From positions 434,001 to 498,000 of the forward strand of contig NZ_JAUKWQ010000004.1 of NCBI RefSeq assembly GCF_030504645.1: a DNA stretch of 64,000 nt, given 5' to 3'. The stretch is from Rhizobium oryzicola. Lineage in GTDB: Bacteria > Pseudomonadota > Alphaproteobacteria > Rhizobiales > Rhizobiaceae. The position numbers and the translations under genes were made by a program. Under the pieces are notes generated by a model. It worked only from the letters and a program-made list of their open reading frames with translations. It searched no databases and was not told the origin of the DNA. Shown one piece after another: positions 1-9,093 of this stretch (within the stretch, counting starts at the first letter, position 1; each line of letters begins with the position of its first letter).

Positions 1-252
1 GTCGATGTCGCACGGATTTTCCCCGAGCAACCGGCTTTTCAGCATCAGCGCATAGGTGGCACTGGCGCCATCACGCACTTCGCCGAGGCCAACAATGCCC
101 TGGTTGGTGTATATCTTGAGGAGCGCCGACGTGAACGGCGCACCGACGATTTCGGCAACCCGCATATCGGTGATACGAAGATCGGATGGCTTGGAATGCG
201 TGTTGACCCGATTGAGCGCTTCGTCGGCTCCGGCTCCGGCTGCGTCTGCCAT
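1..252 (-). CDS. Enolase-superfamily (mandelate racemase/muconate lactonizing) protein, N-terminal part only
   Basis: This is the first 84 codons of a leftward gene that runs off the window edge. It starts at an ATG (complement of 250-252) preceded by GAGGAT. After about 25 polar residues the reading is typical of the capping domain of the mandelate racemase family: a strand ending in [18 protein letters not shown], the position where these enzymes begin their N-terminal sheet. The metal-binding barrel lies outside the window, so the substrate cannot be judged. It sits 65 bp downstream of a second gene of the same superfamily and probably shares its operon with the GntR regulator above. The family assignment is fairly safe; dehydratase activity on a sugar acid is inferred from the neighbours. 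Confidence 0.8.
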   Translation of the reverse strand, partial: MADAAGAGADEALNRVNTHSKPSDLRITDMRVAEIVGAPFTSALLKIYTNQGIVGLGEVRDGASATYALMLKSRLLGENPCDID

Positions 253-317
253 GATCTATCCTCGTTTGGTTGATAAGTAAGTCGTCACGAACGCTTTTGG
301 CGGCGTCGCATGACGGG

Positions 318-1484
318 TCAGTCCAGAGCGATCTCGTGTTCCTCAAGGTATGCACGGTTCATCTCCACCCCGAGACCCGATTGGGAGGTCAGCTTGAGGT
401 TGCCGTTTGACACATCGAGCGGCTTGTCGATGAGGTGGTCGTATTTGCCGAGGTTCCACTCGGAGGTTTCCAGCTTATAAAAATTGGGAACCGTCATCAT
501 CACCTGCGCGCCCGCCACCACGTTGATCGGGCCTGCGGCGTCATGCGGCGAGACAGGGATATAATAGGCTTCGCACAGGGCGGAAATTTTCTTGAGTTCA
601 GTAATGCCGCCCGTCCATGTGACGTCGGGCATGATGTAATCGGCAAGCCTGTTTTCGAGAACCGGCACAAAGTCCCATTTCGTGTGGCCCCGCTCGCCCC
701 AGGAAATCGGCGCATTCACCTTTTCACGCACCTGCTTGAGCGCATTGAGGCTTTCCGGCGGGCAGGGCTCTTCAAACCAGTCGATCTGACCGGCTTCCTC
801 AAGGCTGCGGCACAGGCGGATGGCGGTTGGGACATCGAAACGGCCATGCGCATCGATCAGGATATCGACGTCGGAACCCGCGGTTTCGCGTATTAATGCG
901 GTGAGTTCGGCGGCTTCACGCTCATCCTTGCGGGTCATGCTGCCATCGAGATAGCCGTCCCGCTGCTCACGGAACTGTCCATCTGGTGAATGGCCCTGGT
1001 GGGGAAAGGGATCGAACTTGAGCGCGGTATGGCCGGATTCGACGATGTCGCGAATTTCGCGGATCACCGCGTCCTTGCTGGTAAATTTGGCCTGGTTGGG
1101 ATGGGTATAAAGTGCGATCTCATCCCGCACCGGCCCACCTAGCAACTCATAGATCGGTTTTCCAAGCACTTTCCCGCGGATGTCCCAGAGGGCAATATCG
1201 ATGGCGCTCACGCATTCGACAGCAGCGCCACGGCTGCCCATGTAGGTGAAACTGCGGAATATCTTGTGCCAGAGATATTCGATGCGCGCCGGATCTTCGC
1301 CGGTCACCGCTACACCGATCTGCTTCAGGATGGTGCAGAGCGCGCGATTGGCGAGTTTCGTCGTTGTGGTGATTTCTCCCCAGCCGCTTATCCCTTCATC
1401 GGTCGTCACTTCGACAAACAGAAACTCGCCCCAATAGGAGGCGTCGGATTTGATGAGCCACGGCCGAACACTGGTGATTTTCAT
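318..1484 (-). CDS. Enolase-superfamily sugar-acid dehydratase (galactonate dehydratase-like)
   Basis: A 388-aa protein of normal length for the mandelate racemase/galactonate dehydratase group. Family members abstract the proton alpha to a carboxylate and dehydrate sugar acids to 2-keto-3-deoxy acids, using Mg2+ in the cytoplasm. The capping domain (FVEVTTDEGISGWGE) is followed by the barrel with the three acidic metal ligands in their usual settings: Asp in LIDAHGRFD, Glu in WFEEPCPP and Glu in SWGERGHTKW. A KFDPFP strand resembles DgoD/ManD-type enzymes, and the His of SPHDAAGP is in the place of the catalytic His. It lies between the GntR regulator and the truncated homologue, all leftward. 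The exact substrate (an aldonate or uronate) is not readable from sequence. Confidence 0.85.
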   Translation of the reverse strand: MKITSVRPWLIKSDASYWGEFLFVEVTTDEGISGWGEITTTTKLANRALCTILKQIGVAVTGEDPARIEYLWHKIFRSFTYMGSRGAAVECVSAIDIALWDIRGKVLGKPIYELLGGPVRDEIALYTHPNQAKFTSKDAVIREIRDIVESGHTALKFDPFPHQGHSPDGQFREQRDGYLDGSMTRKDEREAAELTALIRETAGSDVDILIDAHGRFDVPTAIRLCRSLEEAGQIDWFEEPCPPESLNALKQVREKVNAPISWGERGHTKWDFVPVLENRLADYIMPDVTWTGGITELKKISALCEAYYIPVSPHDAAGPINVVAGAQVMMTVPNFYKLETSEWNLGKYDHLIDKPLDVSNGNLKLTSQSGLGVEMNRAYLEEHEIALD

Positions 1485-1541
1485 CGCAACTGCCTTTATC
1501 TGAAGGGGAGGGGACTGCGATATGCGAGGCCGGCTTTCAGT

Positions 1542-2252
1542 CTAGCCGGCCCTTGCTGCGTTGCGGGCACGCATGTGCTCGAGGATGTGGCGGCCGGAAC
1601 CTTCGACGTGGCGGGCAATCAGCTCGGCCGCCTCGTTGGCGTTTCCCGCTTTGACAAGCGCAATAAGCTCGCGATGCTCGCTAAGGATTGCCGCTCGCCT
1701 GGCAAGCGTGAAATTGAAACGGCGGCTGACAGCGCGCAGCACTTCACGGTGTTTCCACCAGAGTTCCGCCGCGTGGCGATTGTAGTGCTTCTGATACATG
1801 ACGGTGTGAAAGGCGGTGTCCAACTCGCTGTGTCGCAATGGGTCTTTGAAGTTGTTCGCTTCGATCAAATCCTGGATGCGCTCAAGCTCGGCGATATCCT
1901 CTGCGGTGGCCATATTCACGAACCAACGCGTCAGAGCCGGCTCGATGAGGACACCGATCTCGTAAATGTCCCGAACAAAATCCTGGTCGATCGGCCGAAC
2001 CCTGGCACCACGGTTGGCGACGAGGGTAACAAACCCTTCTCCCCGCAACAATTGCAGAGCCTCGCGCACCGGGTTGGTTGATGTGCCGTGACGCCTCGCA
2101 AGGTCGGTGACCACAAGCCGCTCGTTTGCAGCAAGCCGTCCTTCGATGATGTCATCCCTGATCTGCTGATAGAGGGAGGCGCCTTCGTTTGAGGCACCGA
2201 GCGCGTCGATCCCTTCGGGTGGCTGCGCCTTAAATTCAGTTGTGTCGGCCAA
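1542..2252 (-). CDS. GntR/FadR-family repressor with FCD domain
   Basis: A winged-helix N-terminus (SLYQQIRDDIIEGRL, then LARRHGTSTNPVREALQLL, the recognition helix) is followed by an all-helical FCD ligand domain whose Asp and His metal or effector residues are kept (ELDTAFHTVMY, SEHRELI). Such proteins repress catabolic operons until a carboxylate effector binds. I chose a TTG start at 2252 because GGGGAC stands 4 bases upstream. A GTG at 2291 would add 13 residues but has no ribosome site. It is divergent from the ABC transporter genes and upstream of two enolase-superfamily genes, so it probably controls both sides. Function is clear at family level; the effector is unknown. Confidence 0.85.
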   Translation of the reverse strand: MADTTEFKAQPPEGIDALGASNEGASLYQQIRDDIIEGRLAANERLVVTDLARRHGTSTNPVREALQLLRGEGFVTLVANRGARVRPIDQDFVRDIYEIGVLIEPALTRWFVNMATAEDIAELERIQDLIEANNFKDPLRHSELDTAFHTVMYQKHYNRHAAELWWKHREVLRAVSRRFNFTLARRAAILSEHRELIALVKAGNANEAAELIARHVEGSGRHILEHMRARNAARAG

Positions 2253-2307
2253 GTTTGTCCCCAGAAAATACTCTAAATTTGCAAATATCACGCGGTTATC
2301 GCGAAAA

Positions 2308-2361
2308 CAATGTACGATTTCCTCGATTGACAGATAAACTCAGATCTGAAAACGTACAATC
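2308..2361. promoter_or_regulatory. Possible GntR operator: inverted TGTACG / CGTACA half-sites
   Basis: In the divergent space between the GntR gene and the binding-protein gene, CAATGTACG (2308-2316) faces CGTACAATC (2353-2361). The common core is only 6 bp and the spacing is long (36 bp), so this is a suggestion. The second copy contains TACAAT, which could serve as a -10 box for the rightward operon; TTGACA at 2327-2332 is too far from it (22 bp) for an ordinary spacer. Confidence 0.3.
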
Positions 2362-2460
2362 TGGTCGAGTGGATACATTGGGTGGAGCGTCCGACGGCCG
2401 GGGAGTGAAAGACCGCTCGCTTCGACACAGAGCGGCATCGGAGGAATCTGGGAGGATCCT

Positions 2461-3939
2461 ATGACCAGTCATTCGTTGGGCAGTGCCGTTTTGTGCGGCG
2501 CTGTGTCCACTGCTTTATCGGTATCGTTGATATCCACATCCGCACTGGCGGCACCGGTCGACCTGAGTAAGTGGTCACCGGAGTATGTGCGTTCCATTGC
2601 CGGCACGCAGGATTTCGATACGGCGGCCGATTGTGCCAAAGTCACCCCCCTTGATTACAAGGGGCGACTGACATTCTGGTATCAAGGCGTGTTCGAGGGC
2701 GACCCAGACATGCTGCGCGAGTATTATAAGGATTTCTTTGCGACCTTCCGCAAGACCTATCCGAATATCAAGCTCGAAGACCAGGCCCTGACCTATAACG
2801 ACCTTCTGGACAAGTTCCGCACCGCCCTCCTCGGCAATGCGGCGCCCATGGCAATTCGCCTGCAGATCCTGGGCGGCACTGAATTTGCAGCAAAGGGCTA
2901 TCTTCGGCCGCTGAAGCCAGAGGATCTCGGCTATTCCACCAGCGATTTCTGGCCCGGCGCGATGAAGGCCGTCACCTGGGAGGGCGTGACCTACGGCGTG
3001 CCGACCAACAATGAAACCATGGCCTTCATCTGGAATGCCGATATCTTCAAGCGCGCAGGTCTCGATCCGGAAAAGGCGCCGGCGACCTGGGACGATGTCG
3101 TCAAATACTCCAAGCAGATCCATGACAAGCTCGGCATTGCCGGCTATGGCCTGGTGGCGCGAAAGAATGCCGGCAACACGCCTTACCGTTTCATGCCGCA
3201 GCTCTGGGCTTATGGCGGTGGCGTGTTCGACGAAGCGTCCGCGAACCCGACCTATAAAAAGATCCTGCTGAACAGCCCGCAGAGCAAGGCAGCACTGCAA
3301 GCCTCCTATGATATGTATGTGCGCGACAAGTCGGTCCCGGTTTCGGCGTTGACCAATCAACAGGCGGATAACCAGCCGCTGTTCCTGGCCGGCCAGGTCG
3401 CCATGATGGTCTCGCATCCCTCAGACTATACGGTCATGCTGGACCTGCAGAAGAAGACGACCGGCGCGGATACCGCAAAGGCACAGACTGTCATCGACAA
3501 CATGCGCTACGGTCTCATTCCGGCGGGCCCGGACGGCAAGCGTGCCGTGGTATTTGGCGGCTCGAACATTCACATCCTGAAGCCTGAATATGTCGAGGGC
3601 GGTAAGGTTGACGAACCGGCGGCCAAGGCTCTCGGCTGCATGTGGGCGAGCCCCGAATGGTCGCTGAAGCTGGCCTATGCCGGCTCGAACCCGGGTAATC
3701 TCAACGGCTTCAAGACCAAATGGATGAAGGAACGCCTGAGCAGCATCAAGTTCCTGGACGTGACAACGTCTATGCTGCCCTACGGCATTCCCTTCCCGGC
3801 ACTGCCGCAATCGCCTGAGATCATGAACATCATCGTCCCGGACATGCTGCAGAATGCATTGACCGGCGCCATGACCATAGACCAAGCCGCGGAAGACGCG
3901 GCCAAGAAGGTCAAGAACCTGACGGAGGGCGGGCTCTAG
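2461..3939 (+). CDS. ABC importer substrate-binding protein, carbohydrate type (family 1)
   Basis: A 492-aa periplasmic solute-binding protein. It begins with a signal peptide (hydrophobic to about residue 30, Ala-rich cleavage region STSALAAP) after an ATG preceded by GGGAGGATCCT. The body has the features of extracellular solute-binding family 1: TFWYQGVFEGD near the start, the YGVPTNNETMAFIWNADIFK strand-helix and a GQVAMMVSHP segment. It is longer than the usual 410-430 residues, with extra sequence before the first lobe. It is the first gene of a binding protein-permease-permease-ATPase operon feeding a dehydratase and an aldolase-like protein, so the ligand is probably a sugar acid, glycoside or disaccharide. 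Confidence 0.88.
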   Translation: MTSHSLGSAVLCGAVSTALSVSLISTSALAAPVDLSKWSPEYVRSIAGTQDFDTAADCAKVTPLDYKGRLTFWYQGVFEGDPDMLREYYKDFFATFRKTYPNIKLEDQALTYNDLLDKFRTALLGNAAPMAIRLQILGGTEFAAKGYLRPLKPEDLGYSTSDFWPGAMKAVTWEGVTYGVPTNNETMAFIWNADIFKRAGLDPEKAPATWDDVVKYSKQIHDKLGIAGYGLVARKNAGNTPYRFMPQLWAYGGGVFDEASANPTYKKILLNSPQSKAALQASYDMYVRDKSVPVSALTNQQADNQPLFLAGQVAMMVSHPSDYTVMLDLQKKTTGADTAKAQTVIDNMRYGLIPAGPDGKRAVVFGGSNIHILKPEYVEGGKVDEPAAKALGCMWASPEWSLKLAYAGSNPGNLNGFKTKWMKERLSSIKFLDVTTSMLPYGIPFPALPQSPEIMNIIVPDMLQNALTGAMTIDQAAEDAAKKVKNLTEGGL

Positions 3940-3958
3940 CCCATGCCTGGTGAACTGA

Positions 3959-3983
3959 CCGGCCGCACCGAGTCTGCGGCCGG
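3959..3983 (+). terminator. Intercistronic stem-loop after the binding-protein gene
   Basis: An 8-bp GC-only stem (CCGGCCGC / GCGGCCGG) with a 9-base loop sits in the 72-bp gap between the binding-protein and first permease genes. There is no T-run. Such hairpins commonly protect the upstream mRNA so that binding protein is made in excess; attenuation is also possible. Confidence 0.5.
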
Positions 3984-4011
3984 CATCTTCCATAAATAGG
4001 GGCATGGCACA

Positions 4012-4971
4012 GTGACGATATTGACCGGCAAGGCCGAGACTGTCGGTAGACGTCGACCCGAAGGAGGCGGTCTGCTGCGGAAGATTTGGGATCATCGCGC
4101 GGATTATGGCTACGTCCTTCCGGCGATCGCCGTGATGCTCATCGTCATCGCCTATCCGATCTATTACACCATTGAGCTTTCGTTCTTCGCCACGCCGCCT
4201 GGCCTGCAGTTGAGGGACAAGGTTTTCGTCGGCCTCAACAACTACACCGCCATCCTCACAAGTCCGGTGTTCTGGACCGTCACCAAAAATACGCTGATAT
4301 GGACGGTGGCCTCCACTTTCCTTTCGTTCGTGCTGGGCTTTGCCTGCGCGCTTGCGCTGCATCGAGACTTCCTGGGGCGTGGCATCCTCCGGGCGATCCT
4401 GATCATTCCCTGGGTGATCAGCGCGGTTGCAGCTTCGTATATCTGGAAATGGATCTATCATTCGGACTTCGGGATTATCGGCGCAGTTCTCGTGGCACTG
4501 GGCTGGACCGACCGTCCGCCAAATTTCATCGATAGCGTCTCCACGGTGCTGCCCTCGCTGATCGTCGTCAATATCTGGCGCGAGTTCCCCTTTGCCATGA
4601 TCATGATGATGGCGGGCCTGCAGACAGTTCCCGACCAGTTGCTGCGCGCGGCAAAAGTCGACGGTGCCAATGCGTGGCAGCGGTTCTGGCATGTGACGTT
4701 CCCGCATCTCAGAAACGTCTCGACGGTAACGATCCTTCTGTTGGCCGTGGCCAACTTCAACTCGTTCATCATCCCATGGATCATGACCGGCGGCGGGCCA
4801 TCGAACGCATCGCACATCTGGATCACTCATATCTACGAACTCGCCTTTGGCCGTCAGCGCTGGGGCGTGGCTTCGGCCTATTCGGTGCTGCTGTTCGTGA
4901 TCCTCATGTCGTTGGGCTATTTTTACGTCCGTGCGCTGAGCGGCAACGAACAGAAGGACGGTGCCGAATGA
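4012..4971 (+). CDS. ABC sugar importer permease, MalF-type
   Basis: A 319-aa inner-membrane permease. Six hydrophobic segments are evident, beginning with LPAIAVMLIVIAYPIYYTI, and the cytoplasmic EAA loop (LLRAAKVDGANAWQRFWHV) that contacts the ATPase lies in the C-terminal third. It starts at GTG with a modest AGGGGC upstream; the nearby ATG at 4004 hits a stop after three codons. Its stop overlaps the start of the next permease by 4 bases, so the two are translationally coupled. Confidence 0.9.
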   Translation: MTILTGKAETVGRRRPEGGGLLRKIWDHRADYGYVLPAIAVMLIVIAYPIYYTIELSFFATPPGLQLRDKVFVGLNNYTAILTSPVFWTVTKNTLIWTVASTFLSFVLGFACALALHRDFLGRGILRAILIIPWVISAVAASYIWKWIYHSDFGIIGAVLVALGWTDRPPNFIDSVSTVLPSLIVVNIWREFPFAMIMMMAGLQTVPDQLLRAAKVDGANAWQRFWHVTFPHLRNVSTVTILLLAVANFNSFIIPWIMTGGGPSNASHIWITHIYELAFGRQRWGVASAYSVLLFVILMSLGYFYVRALSGNEQKDGAE

Positions 4972-5858
4972 CCGCAATGACCGACACTGTTGCCCGCCGC
5001 CCCTCGTCTCGCCGCAGGCAGATCGATGGCTGGCGGTGGAGCGGACGGATCTTTCTCGTCTTCATGCTCCTTTATACCGCCCTGCCTATGGTCTGGATGC
5101 TGATCACCTCGATCAAGTCCGGTTTCGCGGCGATGCAATTTCCACCGCAGTGGTGGCCTGACCAGCCGACGCTCGCGAGCTACGAGAAGCTGCTCGACCC
5201 GCAAAACAGCGTGGGACAAGACTTCCTGCACTTCTTCTGGAACAGCCTGTTCGTTTCGACGACCACGACAATCCTCTCGGTGATCGTGGCGGTTCCGGCT
5301 GCCTACGCCTTTTCGCGTTTCACCTTCCCGGGCCGGAATTTCCTGTTTTTCGCGGTGCTTCTGCGCAACATGTTCCCCGCGGTGATCTTTTTGGTGCCGC
5401 TCTTCATTCTGATGCGCGCGATCGGGCTGGTAAACACGCATGGATCCCTGGTCCTCACTTACCTGACATTCGGCCTTCCACTGGCAATCTGGCTGCTCAA
5501 GGGCTTCTACGACAACATTCCCGTGCAGCTTGAACAGGCTGCACGGATTGATGGGGCAACACGTTTTCAGGCCTTTGTCCTGATCGTGATGCCGCTTTCG
5601 ACCCCCGGCATCATTGCAACCGCGATCTATTCCTTCATCGGCGCGTGGAACGAATACATCTACGCCTACACCTTCCTCTCAAAGAACGAGCAGCTGACAC
5701 TGCCGGTCGGCATTCAGCGGTTCTTCTCCGAAAATACGACGGACTTCCCGGGCCTGATGGCGGCGAGCTTCATGATGAGCGTCCCGGTCGTCGTCCTGTT
5801 TCTCCTTCTTCAACGCTATTTCGTGCGCGCGCTCACCGAGGGCGCAGTCAAACATTAG
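4968..5858 (+). CDS. ABC sugar importer permease, MalG-type
   Basis: A 296-aa partner permease. The ATG overlaps the preceding stop as ATGA, the natural start even though the frame stays open about 290 bases upstream. Six membrane spans follow a basic cytoplasmic head; the EAA loop reads LEQAARIDGATRFQAFVLI, and GAWNEYIYAYTFL before the last span is typical of MalG-type subunits. With the MalF-type protein it forms the channel of the importer. Confidence 0.9.
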   Translation: MTAMTDTVARRPSSRRRQIDGWRWSGRIFLVFMLLYTALPMVWMLITSIKSGFAAMQFPPQWWPDQPTLASYEKLLDPQNSVGQDFLHFFWNSLFVSTTTTILSVIVAVPAAYAFSRFTFPGRNFLFFAVLLRNMFPAVIFLVPLFILMRAIGLVNTHGSLVLTYLTFGLPLAIWLLKGFYDNIPVQLEQAARIDGATRFQAFVLIVMPLSTPGIIATAIYSFIGAWNEYIYAYTFLSKNEQLTLPVGIQRFFSENTTDFPGLMAASFMMSVPVVVLFLLLQRYFVRALTEGAVKH

Positions 5859-5867
5859 GAGTTGCCC

Positions 5868-6965
5868 GTGGCCCACGTGGTCCTCAACGATCTCGTCAAG
5901 ACCTACGGCGCCTTCAAAGCCGTGAACAATGTTTCGCTGACCATCAACGACGGCGAATTTGTCGCGCTGGTCGGCCCTTCAGGCTGCGGCAAGACTACCA
6001 CGCTCAATCTCGTGGCTGGGCTTACCTCCGTTTCATCCGGCGAAATTGTCATCGGTGACAGGGTGGTCAACGACCTCGACCCTAAGGACCGGGACATCGC
6101 CATGGTGTTCCAGAACTACGCGCTCTATCCGCAGAAATCGGTCTATAAAAATTTGGCCTTCCCGCTGCAGATGCGCAAATTGCCCAGCGACGAGATCGAC
6201 AAAAAGGTCCGGGAAGCCGCGCGCGTGCTCGACATGACGCAGCTGCTGGAGCGTAAGCCACGCGAGCTGTCCGGTGGTCAGCAGCAGCGTGTGGCGCTCG
6301 GTCGTGCCCTCGTTCGCGATCCGGCCGTCTTTCTGATGGACGAACCTCTGTCCAACCTCGATGCAAAACTCAGGGTGCAGATGCGCTCAGAGATCAAGCG
6401 GTTCCATCAGGATCTGAAGGCGACGATCATCTATGTCACGCATGACCAGCTGGAAGCGGTGACGATGGCCGACCGGATGGCCGTGATGAGCGGCGGCTAT
6501 CTGCAGCAATACGATACGCCGGCTCAGGTCTTTGCGCATCCCGTCAACATGTTTGTGGCGAGCTTCATCGGCAGTCCGGCCATGAGCCTTGTTCCTGTCG
6601 AAGCGTCAACAGAGGAAGGCGCCCCCGTGCTGATCGGCGCGGAGGGATGGCGCCTCCAGCTTTCGCCTCACAATGCACAGAAGGTGGCGAAGGCAAAAAC
6701 CAAGAAGGTCGTTCTCGGCGCGCGGCATTCGACGATCAAGCTGCACAAGAGCGCGGTGCCGGGGAGCATCCCCGCCAGAGCCTATACGGTGGAGCCAACC
6801 GGGGACATCACGTTCGTCCAGGCATTCCTGTCCGGTGCCATCGTCAATGTCTCCGTTCCGCCGACTGTCGCCGTCGCTCCCGACGAGCAGATCTGGCTCG
6901 AGTTCGACCAGGACCGCATGCATCTCTTTGACGGTGAAACGGAAATGGCCCTACAGGCCAGCTAA
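5868..6965 (+). CDS. ABC sugar importer ATPase (MsmK/UgpC type)
   Basis: A 365-aa CUT1-type ATPase energising the importer. Walker A GPSGCGKT is at residues 36-43, signature LSGGQQQR about 135, Walker B VFLMDEPLSNLD and switch His in YVTHDQ; the C-terminal 130 residues form the regulatory TOBE region. I use the GTG at 5868 because AGGAG ends 6 bases before it; the TTG two codons upstream would sit right on that site. It follows the permease by 9 bp. Confidence 0.92.
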   Translation: MAHVVLNDLVKTYGAFKAVNNVSLTINDGEFVALVGPSGCGKTTTLNLVAGLTSVSSGEIVIGDRVVNDLDPKDRDIAMVFQNYALYPQKSVYKNLAFPLQMRKLPSDEIDKKVREAARVLDMTQLLERKPRELSGGQQQRVALGRALVRDPAVFLMDEPLSNLDAKLRVQMRSEIKRFHQDLKATIIYVTHDQLEAVTMADRMAVMSGGYLQQYDTPAQVFAHPVNMFVASFIGSPAMSLVPVEASTEEGAPVLIGAEGWRLQLSPHNAQKVAKAKTKKVVLGARHSTIKLHKSAVPGSIPARAYTVEPTGDITFVQAFLSGAIVNVSVPPTVAVAPDEQIWLEFDQDRMHLFDGETEMALQAS

Positions 6966-6998
6966 CCCCACAGCAATGCGAGGGAAAAGAAGGCGTAC

Positions 6999-8162
6999 AT
7001 GACTGCGAAGCTCAAAATCACGGCGATCAAGCCCTATCCGGTGCGGGTCGGGATACGCAACCAGATGCTGGTCAAGGTCGAGACCGATGGTGGCATCTTC
7101 GGCTGGGGTGAAAGTGGTTTGAGCGGCCGCGAGAAGGCCGTGACCGGCGCGATCGAGCACTATCGTGAATTCCTCATTGGGCAGGATGCGATGCAGATTG
7201 GCCGGATCTGGCAGGAAACCTATCGCAGCCAGTATTTCGAAGGCGGGCGCGTGCTGCAGGCGGCCATTTCTGCCATCGATATTGCCCTTCATGACATCAA
7301 GGGAAAGGCGCTGGGCGTGCCGGTCTATGATCTGCTGGGCGGCAAGCAGCGCGAACGAATTCCCACCTTCGCTTCAACCGGTGATGAGCCTGAGGGTGAT
7401 GCTGCCATCGAGAGAGCCCGAGAACTGCACGCACAGGGATGGCAAGCCATCCGTTTCTTCCCCAGCGGTCAAAGCAGCAGGGATATTTTCGAACCGCGCG
7501 AGTCGATCGGCGTCACGGCACGCATGCTGAACAAGGCGCGTGAGGCATTGGGCGACGATGTCGTTCTCGGCATCGACTATCACCATCGCCTGTCGGTGGC
7601 AGAGGCGGCAAGCTTCTGCAACAAACTTGGACGGGGCGTGCTGGATTTCCTTGAGGAGCCGATCCGGGACGAGACACCGGAGGCCTATGTATCCCTCCGG
7701 AGCATGACCGACATCCCGTTCGCCATCGGCGAGGAGTTTGCCAGCAAATGGCAGTTCGTGCCTTATATCGAGCGCGGCATCCACCAGTTCAACAGGCTGG
7801 ATGTCTGCAATGTCGGCGGTCTCACCGAAGCAATGAAGGTCGCCGGCTGGAGTGAGGCGCATTACGTCGATCTGATGCCGCACAATCCGCTTGGGCCGGT
7901 CTGCACGGCCGCGACCATCCATCTCGCCGCTGCCGTCCCGAATTTCGCCTGGCTTGAAACCAGGGCGCCGGAGGCAAAGCTCGGCTTCGACAATTCCGAT
8001 TTCTTCCCCGTCCAACCCCGGCTTGATGGTGCCGATTATCCGGTCAGCGATCTGCCGGGGCTCGGCGTCGAGGTCAACGAGGAGATGATCAAGACGCAAA
8101 GCTTCCGCTTCTGGGAAGCCCCGCACCTAACACGGCGTGACGGTTCCGTCACGAATTGGTAA
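6999..8162 (+). CDS. Enolase-superfamily sugar-acid dehydratase (DgoD-like), second type
   Basis: A 387-aa cytoplasmic Mg2+ enzyme of the mandelate racemase/galactonate dehydratase group, only distantly like the one at 318. The metal ligands are Asp of LGIDYHHRL, Glu of FLEEPIRD and Glu of IGEEFASKW; the base His is in MPHNPLGP. The ATG has AGAAGG 6 bases upstream. It follows the importer ATPase by 33 bp and precedes an RraA-type protein by 20 bp, an order that suggests import, dehydration, then aldol cleavage. The substrate is probably an aldonate; which one cannot be told. Confidence 0.86.
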   Translation: MTAKLKITAIKPYPVRVGIRNQMLVKVETDGGIFGWGESGLSGREKAVTGAIEHYREFLIGQDAMQIGRIWQETYRSQYFEGGRVLQAAISAIDIALHDIKGKALGVPVYDLLGGKQRERIPTFASTGDEPEGDAAIERARELHAQGWQAIRFFPSGQSSRDIFEPRESIGVTARMLNKAREALGDDVVLGIDYHHRLSVAEAASFCNKLGRGVLDFLEEPIRDETPEAYVSLRSMTDIPFAIGEEFASKWQFVPYIERGIHQFNRLDVCNVGGLTEAMKVAGWSEAHYVDLMPHNPLGPVCTAATIHLAAAVPNFAWLETRAPEAKLGFDNSDFFPVQPRLDGADYPVSDLPGLGVEVNEEMIKTQSFRFWEAPHLTRRDGSVTNW

Positions 8163-8182
8163 CGCATGCATCGGAGTCTCCA

Positions 8183-8920
8183 ATGACACATGGTCTGGAT
8201 ATCACGCGCCCACCCAAACATCTGATCGACGCACTGAAGGATATCGGCGCCGCCACCGTTGCCGGAACGCTCGGCCATATGGGATATCGAAATCCGCATA
8301 TGGTCGGTCCCGTGTCGCAAAACCGGCGAAAGTCGATCGTCGGGCCGGCGTTGACGCTGCAATTCCTGCCGCAGCGGCCGGATCTTTTCAATGAAGGGGA
8401 ATATGCCGATCCGGAGACGCAGCTGCACCGGCACGTGCTTTATCACGTCCAGGAGGGCGATGTGGTGGTGGTCGACGCACGTGGTGATATGAGCTCCGGC
8501 GTGTTTGGCGATATGATGTCGACCTATTTCAAAGGCAGAGGCGGGGCTGGCATCGTCATCGACGGCTGCATGCGCGACCGGCCGAATGTCGAAAAGCTCG
8601 ATCTGTCCCTCTGGCTGCGCGGCTGGACGCCGAACTATCATGTCCAGACGAGCATCTACCCTAACGCCGTCAACGTCCCGATTGCCTGCGGTGGCGTGAC
8701 CGTCATCCCTGGAGATATCATTGTTGCAGACGATGATGGGGTCGTCGTGCTTCCTGTCGTCATGGCCGAGAAGCTGATTGAAGAGGCCCAGAAGCATCAC
8801 GAATGGGAAGAGTTCTCGCGCGCGAAGCTCATGGAAGGCGGTTCGCTGCAAAGATACTATCCGTTGCACGACGATGCGCGTGGAGAATACGAAGATTGGC
8901 GTCGTGCCACACGTGCTTGA
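8183..8920 (+). CDS. RraA-family protein, probable 2-keto acid aldolase (HMG/CHA aldolase-like)
   Basis: A 245-aa protein of the RraA/4-hydroxy-4-methyl-2-oxoglutarate aldolase family. The catalytic signature is intact: Asp of FGDMM, exactly 20 residues, then Arg-Asp of CMRD, the D-x20-R-D metal/substrate motif of the aldolases. I start at ATG 8183 with GGAG 6 bases upstream rather than the in-frame TTG at 8156, which lies inside the previous gene. Since it follows a dehydratase, cleavage of a 2-keto-3-deoxy acid to pyruvate and an aldehyde is likely. Some family members only bind RNase E, but the complete motif and context favour an enzyme. Confidence 0.8.
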   Translation: MTHGLDITRPPKHLIDALKDIGAATVAGTLGHMGYRNPHMVGPVSQNRRKSIVGPALTLQFLPQRPDLFNEGEYADPETQLHRHVLYHVQEGDVVVVDARGDMSSGVFGDMMSTYFKGRGGAGIVIDGCMRDRPNVEKLDLSLWLRGWTPNYHVQTSIYPNAVNVPIACGGVTVIPGDIIVADDDGVVVLPVVMAEKLIEEAQKHHEWEEFSRAKLMEGGSLQRYYPLHDDARGEYEDWRRATRA

Positions 8921-8935
8921 ATAATGACGGACATG

Positions 8936-8961
8936 GGGGATGCCATCGCTTCTGCATCCCC
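8936..8961 (+). terminator. Stem-loop after the aldolase-like gene
   Basis: A perfect 8-bp stem (GGGGATGC / GCATCCCC) with a 10-base loop starts 16 bases after the stop. It lacks a T-run, so termination is uncertain, but it closes the first operon. The rest of the gap to 9093 shows nothing else. Confidence 0.45.
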
Positions 8962-9093
8962 ACCACTGAAGCATTCGCCATCTTCTCCAACGGCTGCGCC
9001 AACTTCGGTTACACGGTCCGCTCGTGATCGGATACGACGGCGAGTAGATCCATCCAACGCTCGCAATCTAGATGACGCTGAAAGTCATGACTG

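Noticed and set aside
4674..4967. Extended N-terminus for the second permease of the first ABC importer
   Set aside because: The frame is open but overlaps the preceding permease fully; the ATGA overlap start at 4968 gives a normal MalG-type length.
3421..4977. A 518-codon open frame on the minus strand
   Set aside because: It lies opposite the binding-protein and permease genes and has the His/Arg/Asp-rich composition typical of the antisense of GC-rich genes; no ribosome site and no domain.
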